Shown piece by piece: positions 45,114 through 54,505 of a stretch of DNA of 64,000 bases. The notes under the pieces were generated by a model. That model was not told where the DNA came from, did not search any database, and saw only the letters and a program-made list of their open reading frames with translations. The stretch's first letter is position 1. The number at the start of each line of letters is the position of its first letter. The position numbers were made by a program, and so were the translations under genes. The DNA comes from Nocardioides dokdonensis FR1436 (GTDB lineage Bacteria; Actinomycetota; Actinomycetes; Propionibacteriales; Nocardioidaceae): contig NZ_CP015079.1 in NCBI RefSeq assembly GCF_001653335.1, positions 1,736,001-1,800,000 of the forward strand. The letters run 5' to 3'.

Positions 45114-45407
45114 ATGGCCGATCACCAGCACGGGTACCTGCACCGCAAGGACGACTACCTCGCACGGCTGCGCCGCATCGAGGGCCAGGCCCGCGGGCTG
45201 CAGCGGATGGTCGAGGAGGAGCAGTACTGCATCGACATCCTCACCCAGGTCTCGGCCATGACCAAGGCCCTCCAGTCGGTCTCGCTCGGTCTCCTCGACG
45301 AGCACATGCACCACTGCGTCGCCGACGCCGCCCGCCAGGGTGAGGACGAGGGGCGCGCCAAGATCGACGAGGCCGTCGCCGCCATCACCCGACTCGTGAA
45401 GTCCTGA
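45114..45407 (+). CDS. csoR: copper-sensing transcriptional repressor CsoR
   Basis: The 97-residue all-helical repressor releases its operator when it binds Cu(I). The three ligands keep the spacing of characterised CsoR proteins: C39, H64 and C68 (in YCIDILTQ and DEHMHHCVAD). The typical beginning RLRRIEGQARGLQRMVEE is present. It is the first gene of the operon csoR-copZ-copA and is preceded by its own operator. It has no ribosome-binding site and is probably leaderless. Confidence 0.93.
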   Translation: MADHQHGYLHRKDDYLARLRRIEGQARGLQRMVEEEQYCIDILTQVSAMTKALQSVSLGLLDEHMHHCVADAARQGEDEGRAKIDEAVAAITRLVKS

Positions 45408-45417
45408 AGGAGCACCC

Positions 45418-45630
45418 ATGAGCACCCACACCAGCACCTGGACCGTCACCGGCATGACCTGCGGCCACTGCGTCGCCTCCGTCACCGAGGAGCTGAGCGA
45501 GGTCGCGGGCGTCGAGTCCGTCGACGTCACCCTGGAGACCGGCGCGGTCGTCGTGACCAGCACCGGGCCGCTCGAGCGGGCCACCGTCGAGCAGGCCGTC
45601 AGCGAAGCCGGCTACACGCTCCAGTCATGA
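45418..45630 (+). CDS. copZ: copper chaperone CopZ (heavy-metal-associated domain)
   Basis: The 70-residue single HMA domain carries Cu(I) through its GMTCGHC motif (residues 12-18) to the ATPase encoded next. The ferredoxin-like fold pattern [21 protein letters not shown] and the end [12 protein letters not shown] are standard. ATG 45418 has GAAGGAG 6 nt upstream. Its stop overlaps the copA start (ATGA), so chaperone and pump are translationally coupled. Confidence 0.92.
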   Translation: MSTHTSTWTVTGMTCGHCVASVTEELSEVAGVESVDVTLETGAVVVTSTGPLERATVEQAVSEAGYTLQS

Positions 45631-47879
45631 CCACGACCCCCGCTCCCACCCAGCACCCGACGGACCGGCAGGGCGACGTCGAGCTCGCCATCACCGGCAT
45701 GACCTGCGCCTCGTGCGCGAACCGGATCGAGCGCAAGCTCAACAAGCTCGACGGGGTCGACGCCACGGTCAACTACGCCACCGAGAAGGCGCACGTCGTC
45801 TTCACGAGCGCCATCAGCACCGACCTGCTGCTCGACACCGTCGCCAAGGCCGGGTACGCCGCCACCGTGCCGGACCCCGCCGCCGACCACGACGAGGCCG
45901 CCGCCCACGCCGAGCTCGACGCGCTGCGGCGCCGACTGGTCGTCTCCGCGATGCTGGCGGTGCCGGTGATCGCGCTGGCGATGGTGCCGCCCTGGCAGTT
46001 CGACCGCTGGGCGTGGGTCTCGCTGGTGCTGGCCACCCCCGTGGTGGTGTGGGGTGCCTGGCCCTTCCACCGCGCCGCGGCCATCAACCTGCGCCACGGC
46101 ACCACGACCATGGACACCCTGGTCTCGGTCGGGGTGAGCGCGGCCTACCTGTGGTCGGTCGTGGCGCTCGTGTTCGGCGAGGCGGGCATGCCGGGCATGA
46201 CGCACGAGTTCTCGCTGGCCCTCCAGCGCGGCGACGGGCTCAGTGACGTCTACCTCGAGGTGGCCGCCGGCGTGACGACCTTCCTGCTCGCGGGACGCTG
46301 GTTCGAGAAGCGCTCCAAGCGGCGCGCCGGCGCCGCGCTCGAGGCGCTGCTGACCATGGGCGCCAAGGAGGTCGCGGTGCTGCGCGACGGCGTCGAGACG
46401 CCGGTGCCCGCCGAGCAGCTGCGCGTCGACGACGTCTTCGTGGTGCGACCCGGCGAGAAGGTCGCCACCGACGGCGAGGTCGTCGAGGGCGCCTCCGCGG
46501 TCGACGTGTCGATGCTGACCGGCGAGCCGGTGCCGGTCGACGTCGGGCCGGGCGACACCGTCACCGGAGCCACCGTCAACACCAGCGGGCGCCTGGTCGT
46601 GCGCGCCACCCGGGTCGGCGCCGACACCCAGCTGGCCCAGATGGCCCGGCTGGTCGAGCAGGCCCAGCAGGGCAAGGCGCAGGTCCAGCGCCTGGCCGAC
46701 CGGGTCTCCGGGATCTTCGTGCCGGTGGTCATCGTGCTCTCGCTGCTGACCCTGGCCGGGTGGCTGCTCAGCGGCGCCACCACCACGACCGCCTTCGCGG
46801 CCGCCGTCGCGGTGCTGATCATCGCCTGTCCCTGCGCGCTGGGCCTGGCCACGCCGACCGCCCTCATGGTCGGCACCGGCCGCGGCGCGCAGCTGGGCAT
46901 CCTGATCCGTGGGCCCGAGATCCTCGAGTCCACCCGCCGCGTCGACACGATCGTGCTCGACAAGACCGGCACCGTCACCACCGGGCGGATGAGCCTGGTC
47001 GACGTCGTCGCGCACGGCGCCACCGACGACGAGGTGCGCCGCGTCGCCGCCGCGCTGGAGCACGGCTCGGAGCACCCCATCGCCCGGGCCGTGGCCGAGG
47101 CCGCCCCGCGCGCCGAGCACCCCGAGGTGAGCGGCTTCGCCAACCGCGAGGGCCTCGGCGTGGTCGGCGACGTCGCCGGGCGTCGTACGCTCGTGGGCCG
47201 CCCGGCACTGCTCGAGGCCGAGGGGCTGGTCGTGCCGACCGAGCTCGCCGAGGCGCTCGACGCGGCGCAGGCCCAGGGCCGCACCCCGGTGCTCGTCGGC
47301 TGGGACGGCGCCGCCCGCGGCGTGCTCGTCGTCTCCGACACCGTCAAGCCCACCTCCGCGGCGGCCGTGGCCCGGCTGCGCGAGCTCGGCCTCGAGCCGG
47401 TGCTGCTGACCGGCGACCACGAGCGCGCAGCGCGGGCGGTGGCGGCCGAGGTCGGCATCACCACCGTCGTCGCCGACGTGCTGCCCGCGGGCAAGGTCGA
47501 CGAGGTCCGCCGCCTCCAGGAGTCGGGCCGGGTCGTGGCGATGGTCGGTGACGGGGTCAACGACGCCCCCGCGCTGGCCCAGGCCGACCTCGGCATCGCG
47601 ATGGGCACCGGCACCGACGTCGCCATCGAGGCCGCCGACCTGACCCTGGTCAGCGGTGACCTGCGGGTCGCCGGCGACGCGGTCGCGCTGTCGCGGCGCA
47701 CGTTGAGCACCATCCGCGGCAACCTGTTCTGGGCGTTCGCCTACAACGTCGCCGCGCTGCCCCTGGCCGCGCTCGGGCTGCTCAGCCCGATGATCGCCGG
47801 CCTGGCGATGGCGCTGTCGTCGGTGTTCGTGGTCTCCAACAGCCTGCGGCTGCGCCGCTTCCGCTCCTCGATCGCCTGA
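45627..47879 (+). CDS. copA: copper-translocating P1B-type ATPase
   Basis: The 750-residue pump exports Cu(I). One N-terminal HMA domain has GMTCASC near residues 24-30. Eight transmembrane helices follow, with the metal-binding CPC in [13 protein letters not shown]. The actuator TGEP motif, the phosphorylation site DKTGTVTTG, the HP in [10 protein letters not shown], and the hinge [10 protein letters not shown] are all present. The order matches CopA/CtpV-type exporters. Within the csoR operon it confers copper homeostasis and resistance. Confidence 0.94.
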   Translation: MTTTPAPTQHPTDRQGDVELAITGMTCASCANRIERKLNKLDGVDATVNYATEKAHVVFTSAISTDLLLDTVAKAGYAATVPDPAADHDEAAAHAELDALRRRLVVSAMLAVPVIALAMVPPWQFDRWAWVSLVLATPVVVWGAWPFHRAAAINLRHGTTTMDTLVSVGVSAAYLWSVVALVFGEAGMPGMTHEFSLALQRGDGLSDVYLEVAAGVTTFLLAGRWFEKRSKRRAGAALEALLTMGAKEVAVLRDGVETPVPAEQLRVDDVFVVRPGEKVATDGEVVEGASAVDVSMLTGEPVPVDVGPGDTVTGATVNTSGRLVVRATRVGADTQLAQMARLVEQAQQGKAQVQRLADRVSGIFVPVVIVLSLLTLAGWLLSGATTTTAFAAAVAVLIIACPCALGLATPTALMVGTGRGAQLGILIRGPEILESTRRVDTIVLDKTGTVTTGRMSLVDVVAHGATDDEVRRVAAALEHGSEHPIARAVAEAAPRAEHPEVSGFANREGLGVVGDVAGRRTLVGRPALLEAEGLVVPTELAEALDAAQAQGRTPVLVGWDGAARGVLVVSDTVKPTSAAAVARLRELGLEPVLLTGDHERAARAVAAEVGITTVVADVLPAGKVDEVRRLQESGRVVAMVGDGVNDAPALAQADLGIAMGTGTDVAIEAADLTLVSGDLRVAGDAVALSRRTLSTIRGNLFWAFAYNVAALPLAALGLLSPMIAGLAMALSSVFVVSNSLRLRRFRSSIA

Positions 47880-47901
47880 GGCCGCGCCGCCGGTGTACCG
47901 A

Positions 47902-47952
47902 GCGGTGAGCTGGCAACCGGATCCCGCCTCCGGATGGTTGCTGGCTCACCGC
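47902..47952. repeat. 51-nt hairpin repeat, first of two tandem copies
   Basis: A 16-nt arm GCGGTGAGCTGGCAAC and a near-complementary arm (GTTGCTGGCTCACCGC) enclose 19 nt. The two arms pair except for an internal TG/TG mismatch. It begins 23 nt after the copA stop, between convergent genes, and may serve as terminator. Confidence 0.8.
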
Positions 47953-47974
47953 CGCCGCGCTGCCGCTCCGCCGG

Positions 47975-48025
47975 GCGGTGAGCTGGCAACGGGAACCGGT
48001 CTGCGGATGGTTGCTGGCTCACCGC
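47975..48025. repeat. 51-nt hairpin repeat, second of two tandem copies
   Basis: The arms are identical to those at 47902-47952, while the 19-nt centre differs at several positions. The copies are 22 nt apart. Identical arms with a diverged loop suggest selection on, or copying of, the arms. Confidence 0.8.
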
Positions 48026-48055
48026 TCCGCTCTGGCCCGCGCGGGCGAGCGGGGG

Positions 48056-49183
48056 TCAGCAGGTCGCGAGCAGCACCGGCCCCGAGGACAGGTCGCTGAC
48101 CACGTAGGCGCCGTCGACCGGGGCCAGGTCGAGGGTGACGGTGCGCTGGTCGGCGCTGACCTCGTCGACGGTGAACCGGTCGGAGAAGTCGCCGCCCTGT
48201 CCCGGCGCCGGGCCGGCGGCCAGCGTCGCGCGGGTGTCGGCGTTGGTGCGGGCCTGCTCCTCGGACTCGAAGCCCAGGCCGACCCGCAGGTCCAGCGGGG
48301 CGTCACGGCCGGCGTCGTCCGCGGCCGGGAGCAGGGCGAGCACGAACCCGGTCACCGGGTTGACCGACCCGGCCTGGGCCAGGAGCTCGTCGGCGGCGGC
48401 CTGGTCCGAGGCGCCGGCCTGCCCCATCGACAGGGCGCCGCACGCCTGCTCGCCGGTCATCAGCACCGCGCTCAGCGGCTGGGTCGGCAGGGTGTCGAGC
48501 ACGTCGGTGACGCCGGCGGCCGTGGGCTCGTGCTCCTCGGCGGCCTCCTCCAGAGCCTGCTCGAGGTAGCGCTGGGTGTCGCTGGTGAGCACCAGCGAGC
48601 GCTCCTCGTCGAAGGCGATGAACTGCAGCGTCGGGGTGCCGGTCAGCCCGCTGCCGGCGTTGAGCCGCGCGAGGACCTCCTCGCCGCCCTCCCAGACACC
48701 GTCGGGGGAGTCAGGGCGGGTGTAGCCGACGGCCTCGAGGCGATCACCGAGGGCGTCGGTGTCCGCGTCCTCGCCGAGCCCGACGAGCTCGAGGGCCCCG
48801 AGGTCCGACTGGGCCAGCAGCTCCCACTCGATGTCGAGCGGCGACCAGCCGAGCGCCTGCTCCAGCAGGGGCGCCGACTCCACCAGCCCCGAGGTCGACG
48901 TCAGGTCGGCGTCGAAGCCCGCGTCGACGAGGCGGCGCACGGCGTCGGGGCCGGAGCCCTCCACCCCGAGCCGCTCGCGCACGCCGGCCCAATCGGTCCA
49001 GGTCCAGCGCTGGGTGTCGGCGGGGGCCAGCGCGACGGCCCGCTCCAGGTCGGTGTCGGGCCCGCGCCACCAGCGGGCGGCGCCGGCCAGCACCGCGATC
49101 ACCAGCAGCGTCAGGGCCACCACGACGACGGCGACGACCAGGGGACGGACCCGCCGCTGGGGGCTGCTGCTCGGCTCGGCCAC
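48056..49183 (-). CDS. membrane-anchored protein, unknown function
   Basis: The 375-residue protein has one N-terminal transmembrane helix (about residues 13-36, VRPLVVAVVVVALTLLVIAVL) and a large extracytoplasmic part without repeats. Acidic residues dominate. It contains the segments DLERAVALAPADTQRWTWTDW and GVWEGGEEVLARL and ends in LLATC, so the penultimate region is hydrophobic with a terminal Cys. I see no catalytic motif. It starts at GTG 49183 with GAGGAG 10 nt upstream. The role is unknown. Confidence 0.6.
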   Translation of the reverse strand: MAEPSSSPQRRVRPLVVAVVVVALTLLVIAVLAGAARWWRGPDTDLERAVALAPADTQRWTWTDWAGVRERLGVEGSGPDAVRRLVDAGFDADLTSTSGLVESAPLLEQALGWSPLDIEWELLAQSDLGALELVGLGEDADTDALGDRLEAVGYTRPDSPDGVWEGGEEVLARLNAGSGLTGTPTLQFIAFDEERSLVLTSDTQRYLEQALEEAAEEHEPTAAGVTDVLDTLPTQPLSAVLMTGEQACGALSMGQAGASDQAAADELLAQAGSVNPVTGFVLALLPAADDAGRDAPLDLRVGLGFESEEQARTNADTRATLAAGPAPGQGGDFSDRFTVDEVSADQRTVTLDLAPVDGAYVVSDLSSGPVLLATC

Positions 49184-49230
49184 AGGGGTGGTGCTCCTCG
49201 TCGGGTCGTCGGTGGTGTGAGACTACGGGC

Positions 49231-50127
49231 ATGGCAGCCGCCCCGAGCCTGACCCGTGACGTCCATGCTGCGGGGGCCGTGGTCTTCCGGCCCGGCCGTG
49301 AGGTGCTGCTGGTGCACCGCGAACGCTACGACGACTGGTCCTTCCCCAAGGGCAAGGTCGACCCGGGCGAGCACCCGGTCGCCACCGCCGTGCGCGAGGT
49401 CGAGGAGGAGACCGGCCTGAGGGTGAGCCTGGGTCGCCCGCTGCCGTCCCACCGCTACCCGAACGCCAGGGCGATGAAGACCGTCCACTACTGGACCGGT
49501 CGCGTGGTCGGTGCCGACGACGTGAGCGGCTTCGAGCCCAACGCCGAGATCTCCGACGTGCGGTGGGTGCCGGTCGACGAGGCCGCCGCGCTGCTCAGCT
49601 ACGAGCGCGACCAGGCGCTGCTGCAGACCGCACGAGCCAGCCGCAGGCGCACCCAGGCCCTCGTCGTCCAGCGCCACAGCCGCGCCTGCGCCCGCTCGGA
49701 GTGGACCGACGACGACCGGCTGCGCCCGCTGGAGAGGCCCGGGCTCCTCCAGGCCGAGGCCCTGGGCCCGCTGCTGGCGGCCTACGACGTGCGCCGGCTG
49801 GTGACCTCCCCGGCCACCCGGTGCCGCGAGACCCTGGCGCCGTACGCCGCCACGGCCGGGGTCGACCTCGAGCCCCTCGAGGAGCTCACCGAGGAGGCCG
49901 CCACCGGGCGGGGCGGCCCGGCCGCGGTGGCTGCCGCGGTCACGGGCCTGGTCGACGACCTGCACGCCGGTCGTCGCGGGATCGTGCTGTGCACGCACCG
50001 GCCGGTGCTGCCGATGGTCTTCGAGGCGCTCGGCGTCGACGACCCCGGGCTGGCGCCGGGCGAGATGGTCGTGGTGCACCTGCGCCGGGGGCGCGTGCTG
50101 GCGACCGAGCAGCACCTGCCCCACTGA
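49231..50127 (+). CDS. MutT1-like Nudix hydrolase fused to histidine phosphatase domain
   Basis: The 298-residue protein has a Nudix domain (residues about 10-130) with the full box GKVDPGEHPVATAVREVEEE followed by TGL. The second domain is histidine-phosphatase-like and starts at VVQRHSRACARSEW. This fusion is the actinobacterial MutT1 type, which removes 8-oxo-GTP and dATP-type products by two steps. The RHG motif reads RHS here. Homologues commonly neighbour ppk; here ppk is 9 kb away, beyond the phosphate genes. GAGACT lies 6 nt before the ATG, so it may be leaderless. Confidence 0.87.
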   Translation: MAAAPSLTRDVHAAGAVVFRPGREVLLVHRERYDDWSFPKGKVDPGEHPVATAVREVEEETGLRVSLGRPLPSHRYPNARAMKTVHYWTGRVVGADDVSGFEPNAEISDVRWVPVDEAAALLSYERDQALLQTARASRRRTQALVVQRHSRACARSEWTDDDRLRPLERPGLLQAEALGPLLAAYDVRRLVTSPATRCRETLAPYAATAGVDLEPLEELTEEAATGRGGPAAVAAAVTGLVDDLHAGRRGIVLCTHRPVLPMVFEALGVDDPGLAPGEMVVVHLRRGRVLATEQHLPH

Positions 50128-50202
50128 CCTGTCCCGACCGCCTGGGCCCACGACGAGGAGGCGTGACGTGGACCACAACTCGTCGCCGAACCGGTGTTGC
50201 GG

Positions 50203-50246
50203 GTTCACCGCCTGTTCACCATCGCCCGCTGGTCCGGTCACCTGGA
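50203..50246 (+). promoter_or_regulatory. PHO box upstream of pstS
   Basis: Direct 11-nt repeats in register form a PhoP-type PHO box: GTTCACCGCCT (50203-50213), GTTCACCATCG (50214-50224), a degenerate third unit, and GGTCACCTGGA (50236-50246). The consensus of actinobacterial PhoP is GTTCACC in 11-nt units. TAGCGT (50252-50257) follows as the likely -10 element. Confidence 0.8.
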
Positions 50247-50298
50247 CTGCTTAGCGTCCCTCCTGTCCTTAGAACATGAGACTTCAGGAGAAGATGAA

Positions 50299-51396
50299 GT
50301 GACGAGCACTTCTATCCGCCGGGCAATCGTGCCCGGTATCGCCGCCCTGGCCCTCGCCCTGTCGGCCTGTGGGGCCGCCAACGAGCAGAGCGGAGCCGCC
50401 GACGCAGGCGGCGAGCTGTCCGGCACCCTCGCCGGCGGCGGTGCCTCGACCCAGCAGGCCGCCATGGGCGCCTGGGCGGTCGGCTTCCAGGGCACCCACC
50501 CCGACGTGACCATCGAGTACGACCCCATCGGCTCGGGCGGTGGCCGCGAGAACTTCATCAGCGGCGCCTTCCCGTACGCCGGCTCCGACGCCTACCTCAG
50601 CGACAACGAGGGCGAGCTGTCCGCGGCGACCGAGCGCTGCAGCGGCGACGTACCGATCCAGGTGCCGAGCTACATCAGCCCGATCGCGGTGGCCTACAAC
50701 CTGCCGGGCGTCGACGAGCTGCACCTCTCGCCGCAGGCGCTGGCCGGGATCATGGCCGGCACGATCACCGAGTGGGACGACCAGGCGATCGCCGCGGACA
50801 ACGAGGGCGTCGACCTGCCGGCCGAGCGCATCAACGCCGTGCACCGCTCGGACGAGTCGGGCACCACCGAGAACTTCACCGACTACCTCACCACCGTCGC
50901 CCCCGACGAGTGGGACGCCGGCGTCGTGGAGACCTGGCCCACCGAGTACGGCGGCGAGGGCGCCAAGGGCACCTCCGGTGTCGTGCAGACGGTGGCGAAC
51001 TCCGAGTTCTCGGTCGGGTACGCCGACGCCAGCCAGACCGCCGACCTGGGCAAGGCCCTGATCGGGGTCGGCGACGACTTCGTCGAGCCGTCCGCCGAGG
51101 CCGCTGCCAAGATCCTCGAGGCCTCGCCCGAGGCCGAGAACGCCAGCGACACCGCGGTGATCTACGACCTCGACTTCGCCACCGAGGAGGCCGGCACCTA
51201 CCCGATCGTGCTGACGTCCTACCTGATGGCCTGCCAGACCTACGACGACGCCGCCGACGGCGAGCTCGTCAAGGCCTTCATGGAGTACGTCGTCTCCGAC
51301 GAGGGCCAGGACCAGGCTGCGGCGGAGGCCGGCTCGGCGCCGCTGTCGGACACGATCCAGGAGCAGGCGCTCGCGATCATCGAGAGCATCGGCTGA
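50299..51396 (+). CDS. pstS: phosphate ABC transporter substrate-binding lipoprotein
   Basis: PstS binds phosphate outside the membrane for the high-affinity PstSCAB importer. The signal peptide ends with the lipobox LALSAC (Cys24). GTLAGGGASTQQAAMGAW opens the binding fold, and the phosphate-contacting segments DPIGSGGGRENFISG and RSDESGTTENFTDYL are typical. The mature length is normal, with 365 residues in all. The GTG at 50299 has AGGAG 8 nt upstream. The PHO box 50 nt upstream indicates induction by PhoP under phosphate limitation. Confidence 0.94.
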   Translation: MTSTSIRRAIVPGIAALALALSACGAANEQSGAADAGGELSGTLAGGGASTQQAAMGAWAVGFQGTHPDVTIEYDPIGSGGGRENFISGAFPYAGSDAYLSDNEGELSAATERCSGDVPIQVPSYISPIAVAYNLPGVDELHLSPQALAGIMAGTITEWDDQAIAADNEGVDLPAERINAVHRSDESGTTENFTDYLTTVAPDEWDAGVVETWPTEYGGEGAKGTSGVVQTVANSEFSVGYADASQTADLGKALIGVGDDFVEPSAEAAAKILEASPEAENASDTAVIYDLDFATEEAGTYPIVLTSYLMACQTYDDAADGELVKAFMEYVVSDEGQDQAAAEAGSAPLSDTIQEQALAIIESIG

Positions 51397-51433
51397 GCTT
51401 CGTGACCGAGGCTTGCACCACGACGTGGTGACG

Positions 51434-51470
51434 CGGGGCCCGGGACCGTCCACCATGGTCCCGGGCCCCG
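51434..51470 (+). terminator. hairpin between pstS and pstC
   Basis: A perfect 14-bp stem (CGGGGCCCGGGACC and complement) with a 9-nt loop lies between the two genes. It may attenuate transcription or stabilise the pstS message, giving more binding protein than permease. Confidence 0.75.
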
Positions 51471-51516
51471 TGCCCACGCCCGGCACGATCCCCGCACCAG
51501 ACCAGGAGACCCACCC

Positions 51517-52473
51517 GTGGCGATGACCACAGAGCCCCGCGCCGACGCGGCGGCGACGCCGCTCGACCAGTCGACCGGTCGTGTCGGCGACGCCGTGTTC
51601 GCCGGCCTGGCCCGCGGTTCCGGGCTGCTGATCATGATGGCCCTGGCCGGGGTGGCGATCTTCCTGGTCGTCCAGGGCTCCGGGGCCCTGGGCAGCACCG
51701 GCGACGCCGTCTACGGCAAGGACAGCATCTGGGCCTACGTCTGGCCGCTGCTCTTCGGCACCCTGCTGGCCTCGGTGATCGCGATGGTCATCGCCGCGCC
51801 GCTGGCGATCGGGGTGGCGCTGATCATCTCCCACTACGCGCCGCGACCGATCGCGAAGACGCTGGGCTGGCTCATCGACCTGCTCGCCGCCATCCCCTCG
51901 ATCGTCTACGGCCTGTGGGGCATCAACTTCGTCGCGCTCAACCTGGTGCCGGCCTACGACTGGCTGATGCGCTGGTTCAGCTGGCTGCCGTTCTTCGAGG
52001 GGCCGGTGCCCAACTCCGGGCGCACCATGCTGACCGCCGGGATCGTGCTCGCGGTGATGGCGCTGCCGATCATCACCGCGATCTGCCGCGAGGTCTTCGC
52101 CCAGACCCCGAAGATGCACCAGGAGGCGGCGCTCGCCCTGGGCGCCACCCGCTGGGAGATGATCCGGATGACGGTCTTCCCCTACGCCCGCTCCGGCATG
52201 ATCTCCGCGGTCCTCCTCGGCCTGGGCCGCGCGCTCGGCGAGACGATGGCGGTGGCGCTGGTGCTGGCGCCCAGCCTGCTGGTCTCCTTCAACCTCATCA
52301 CCGCCGAGTCGAGCTCCTCGACGATCGCGGCCAACATCGCGCTCAACTTCGGCAACGCCTCGGGAGCCAAGATCGAGACCTTGATCTTCACCGGGCTGGT
52401 CCTGTTCATCATCACGTTCGCCGTCAACTTCCTCGGCCGGGCCGTCGCGACCCGCGGCGTGGCGAAGGGCTGA
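51517..52473 (+). CDS. pstC: phosphate ABC transporter permease PstC
   Basis: The 318-residue inner-membrane subunit has about six transmembrane helices. The cytoplasmic EAA loop appears as HQEAALALGATRWEMIRMTVFPYA near residue 210, and LGLGRALGETMAVALVLAPS is a PstC signature. The charged N-terminal about 30 residues are cytoplasmic. It starts at GTG 51517 behind CCAGGAGACC. With PstA it forms the channel. Confidence 0.93.
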   Translation: MAMTTEPRADAAATPLDQSTGRVGDAVFAGLARGSGLLIMMALAGVAIFLVVQGSGALGSTGDAVYGKDSIWAYVWPLLFGTLLASVIAMVIAAPLAIGVALIISHYAPRPIAKTLGWLIDLLAAIPSIVYGLWGINFVALNLVPAYDWLMRWFSWLPFFEGPVPNSGRTMLTAGIVLAVMALPIITAICREVFAQTPKMHQEAALALGATRWEMIRMTVFPYARSGMISAVLLGLGRALGETMAVALVLAPSLLVSFNLITAESSSSTIAANIALNFGNASGAKIETLIFTGLVLFIITFAVNFLGRAVATRGVAKG

Positions 52474-52478
52474 TCACC

Positions 52479-53564
52479 ATGAACGACACCACCACCCCGC
52501 TCGAGGACGTCTCGCACGTCCCGCACACCTCGATGCCCCTGCAGGGCGCCCAGCTGCCCCGCTACGCGCCCGCCCTGGCCGCCGTCATCGCCCTCGGCAT
52601 CGGCGCGCTCCTCGCGCTGCTGGCCGGCTTCGGGCCGGTCGCGGCGCTCAGCGTGGCCTGGCTGCTCCTCGCGGTCGGGCTGCCCGCCTGGTCGCGAGCC
52701 GTCGAGGGGTCCCGCAAGGCCGCCGACCGGGTCGCCGGCGTGCTCGTCTGGTCGGCCTTCGCGCTCGCGATGATCCCGCTGGTCTCGCTGGTGTGGACCG
52801 TGGTCACCAAGGGCCTGCCGATCCTGTCCAGCCAGTTCTTCCAGAACTCGATGCGCGGCATCCTCGGTGAGGGCGGCGGCATCTACCACGCCATCGTCGG
52901 CACCCTGATCATCACCGCGCTCGCGACCGTGATCTCGGTGCCGATCGGGGTGCTGACCGCGATCTACCTCGTCGAGTACGGCAAGGGCTCCAAGCTCGCC
53001 CGGGTGATCACCTTCCTGGTCGACGTGATGACCGGCATCCCCTCGATCGTGGCCGGCCTCTTCGCCTACGCCCTGTTCGTGATCTTCTTCGGCCCCGGCG
53101 TCCGGATGGGCTTCGGCGGCTCGGTCGCCCTCTCGGTGCTGATGGTCCCGATCGTGGTCCGTGCCGCCGAGGAGATGCTCAAGCTGGTGCCCGACGAGCT
53201 GCGCGAGGCGGCGTACGCGCTCGGGGTGCCGAAGTGGCGCACCATCGTCAAGGTGGTCCTGCCGACCGCCGTGGCGGGCATCGTCACCGGCGTCACCCTG
53301 GCCGTGGCCCGGGTCGCCGGCGAGACCGCGCCGCTGCTGGTGATCGCCGGCCTGACGACCGGCACCAACTTCAACCCGTTCTCGGAGCGGATGGCGACCC
53401 TGCCGGTCTACATCTTCTACGCGGTCACGGAGCCGGGCATCTACGACGAGGAGATGACCGCCTACGCCTGGGGCGCCGCCCTGACGCTGGTGACCCTGGT
53501 GATGCTGCTCAACGTGGCCGCCCGTCTCATCGGCGGCCTCTTCGCCCCCAAGACCGGCCGCTGA
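52479..53564 (+). CDS. pstA: phosphate ABC transporter permease PstA
   Basis: The 361-residue permease has the EAA loop [24 protein letters not shown] near residue 250 and the PstA signature [21 protein letters not shown]. It carries an N-terminal extension with two extra hydrophobic segments (residues about 28-65), as in many actinobacterial PstA proteins. The ATG at 52479 lies 5 nt after the pstC stop, so the two permeases are translated together. Confidence 0.93.
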   Translation: MNDTTTPLEDVSHVPHTSMPLQGAQLPRYAPALAAVIALGIGALLALLAGFGPVAALSVAWLLLAVGLPAWSRAVEGSRKAADRVAGVLVWSAFALAMIPLVSLVWTVVTKGLPILSSQFFQNSMRGILGEGGGIYHAIVGTLIITALATVISVPIGVLTAIYLVEYGKGSKLARVITFLVDVMTGIPSIVAGLFAYALFVIFFGPGVRMGFGGSVALSVLMVPIVVRAAEEMLKLVPDELREAAYALGVPKWRTIVKVVLPTAVAGIVTGVTLAVARVAGETAPLLVIAGLTTGTNFNPFSERMATLPVYIFYAVTEPGIYDEEMTAYAWGAALTLVTLVMLLNVAARLIGGLFAPKTGR

Positions 53565-53620
53565 CCCGGCCCGCCGCGCCAGCCACTCGACCGACCCACA
53601 CCTCAAGGACACTGTTTCTC

Positions 53621-54400
<780 letters not shown>

Positions 54401-54401
54401 T

Positions 54402-54450
54402 CCTGACGTTCCGCACCGCGACACGCCGACGGGGCGTACGGAGCGTCAGG
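54402..54450. repeat. 49-nt hairpin, left member of an inverted pair
   Basis: The element begins CCTGACG and ends CGTCAGG; the arms pair over 12 bp with one mismatch (TTCCG against CGGAG). It is 41 of 49 positions identical to the reverse complement of 55416-55464, with the first 27 positions identical. As a hairpin directly behind pstB it could terminate the pst operon. Confidence 0.85.
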
Positions 54451-54505
54451 ACGGCGCCTGTGGAGAGCCGGCCCCGAGTGGCGCCGCACCTCGCGGGGCC
54501 TCTAC

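Noticed and set aside
47902..48025. CRISPR-like array behind copA
   Set aside because: There are only two units, each itself a hairpin with differing loop, and no cas genes. A tandem hairpin repeat fits better.
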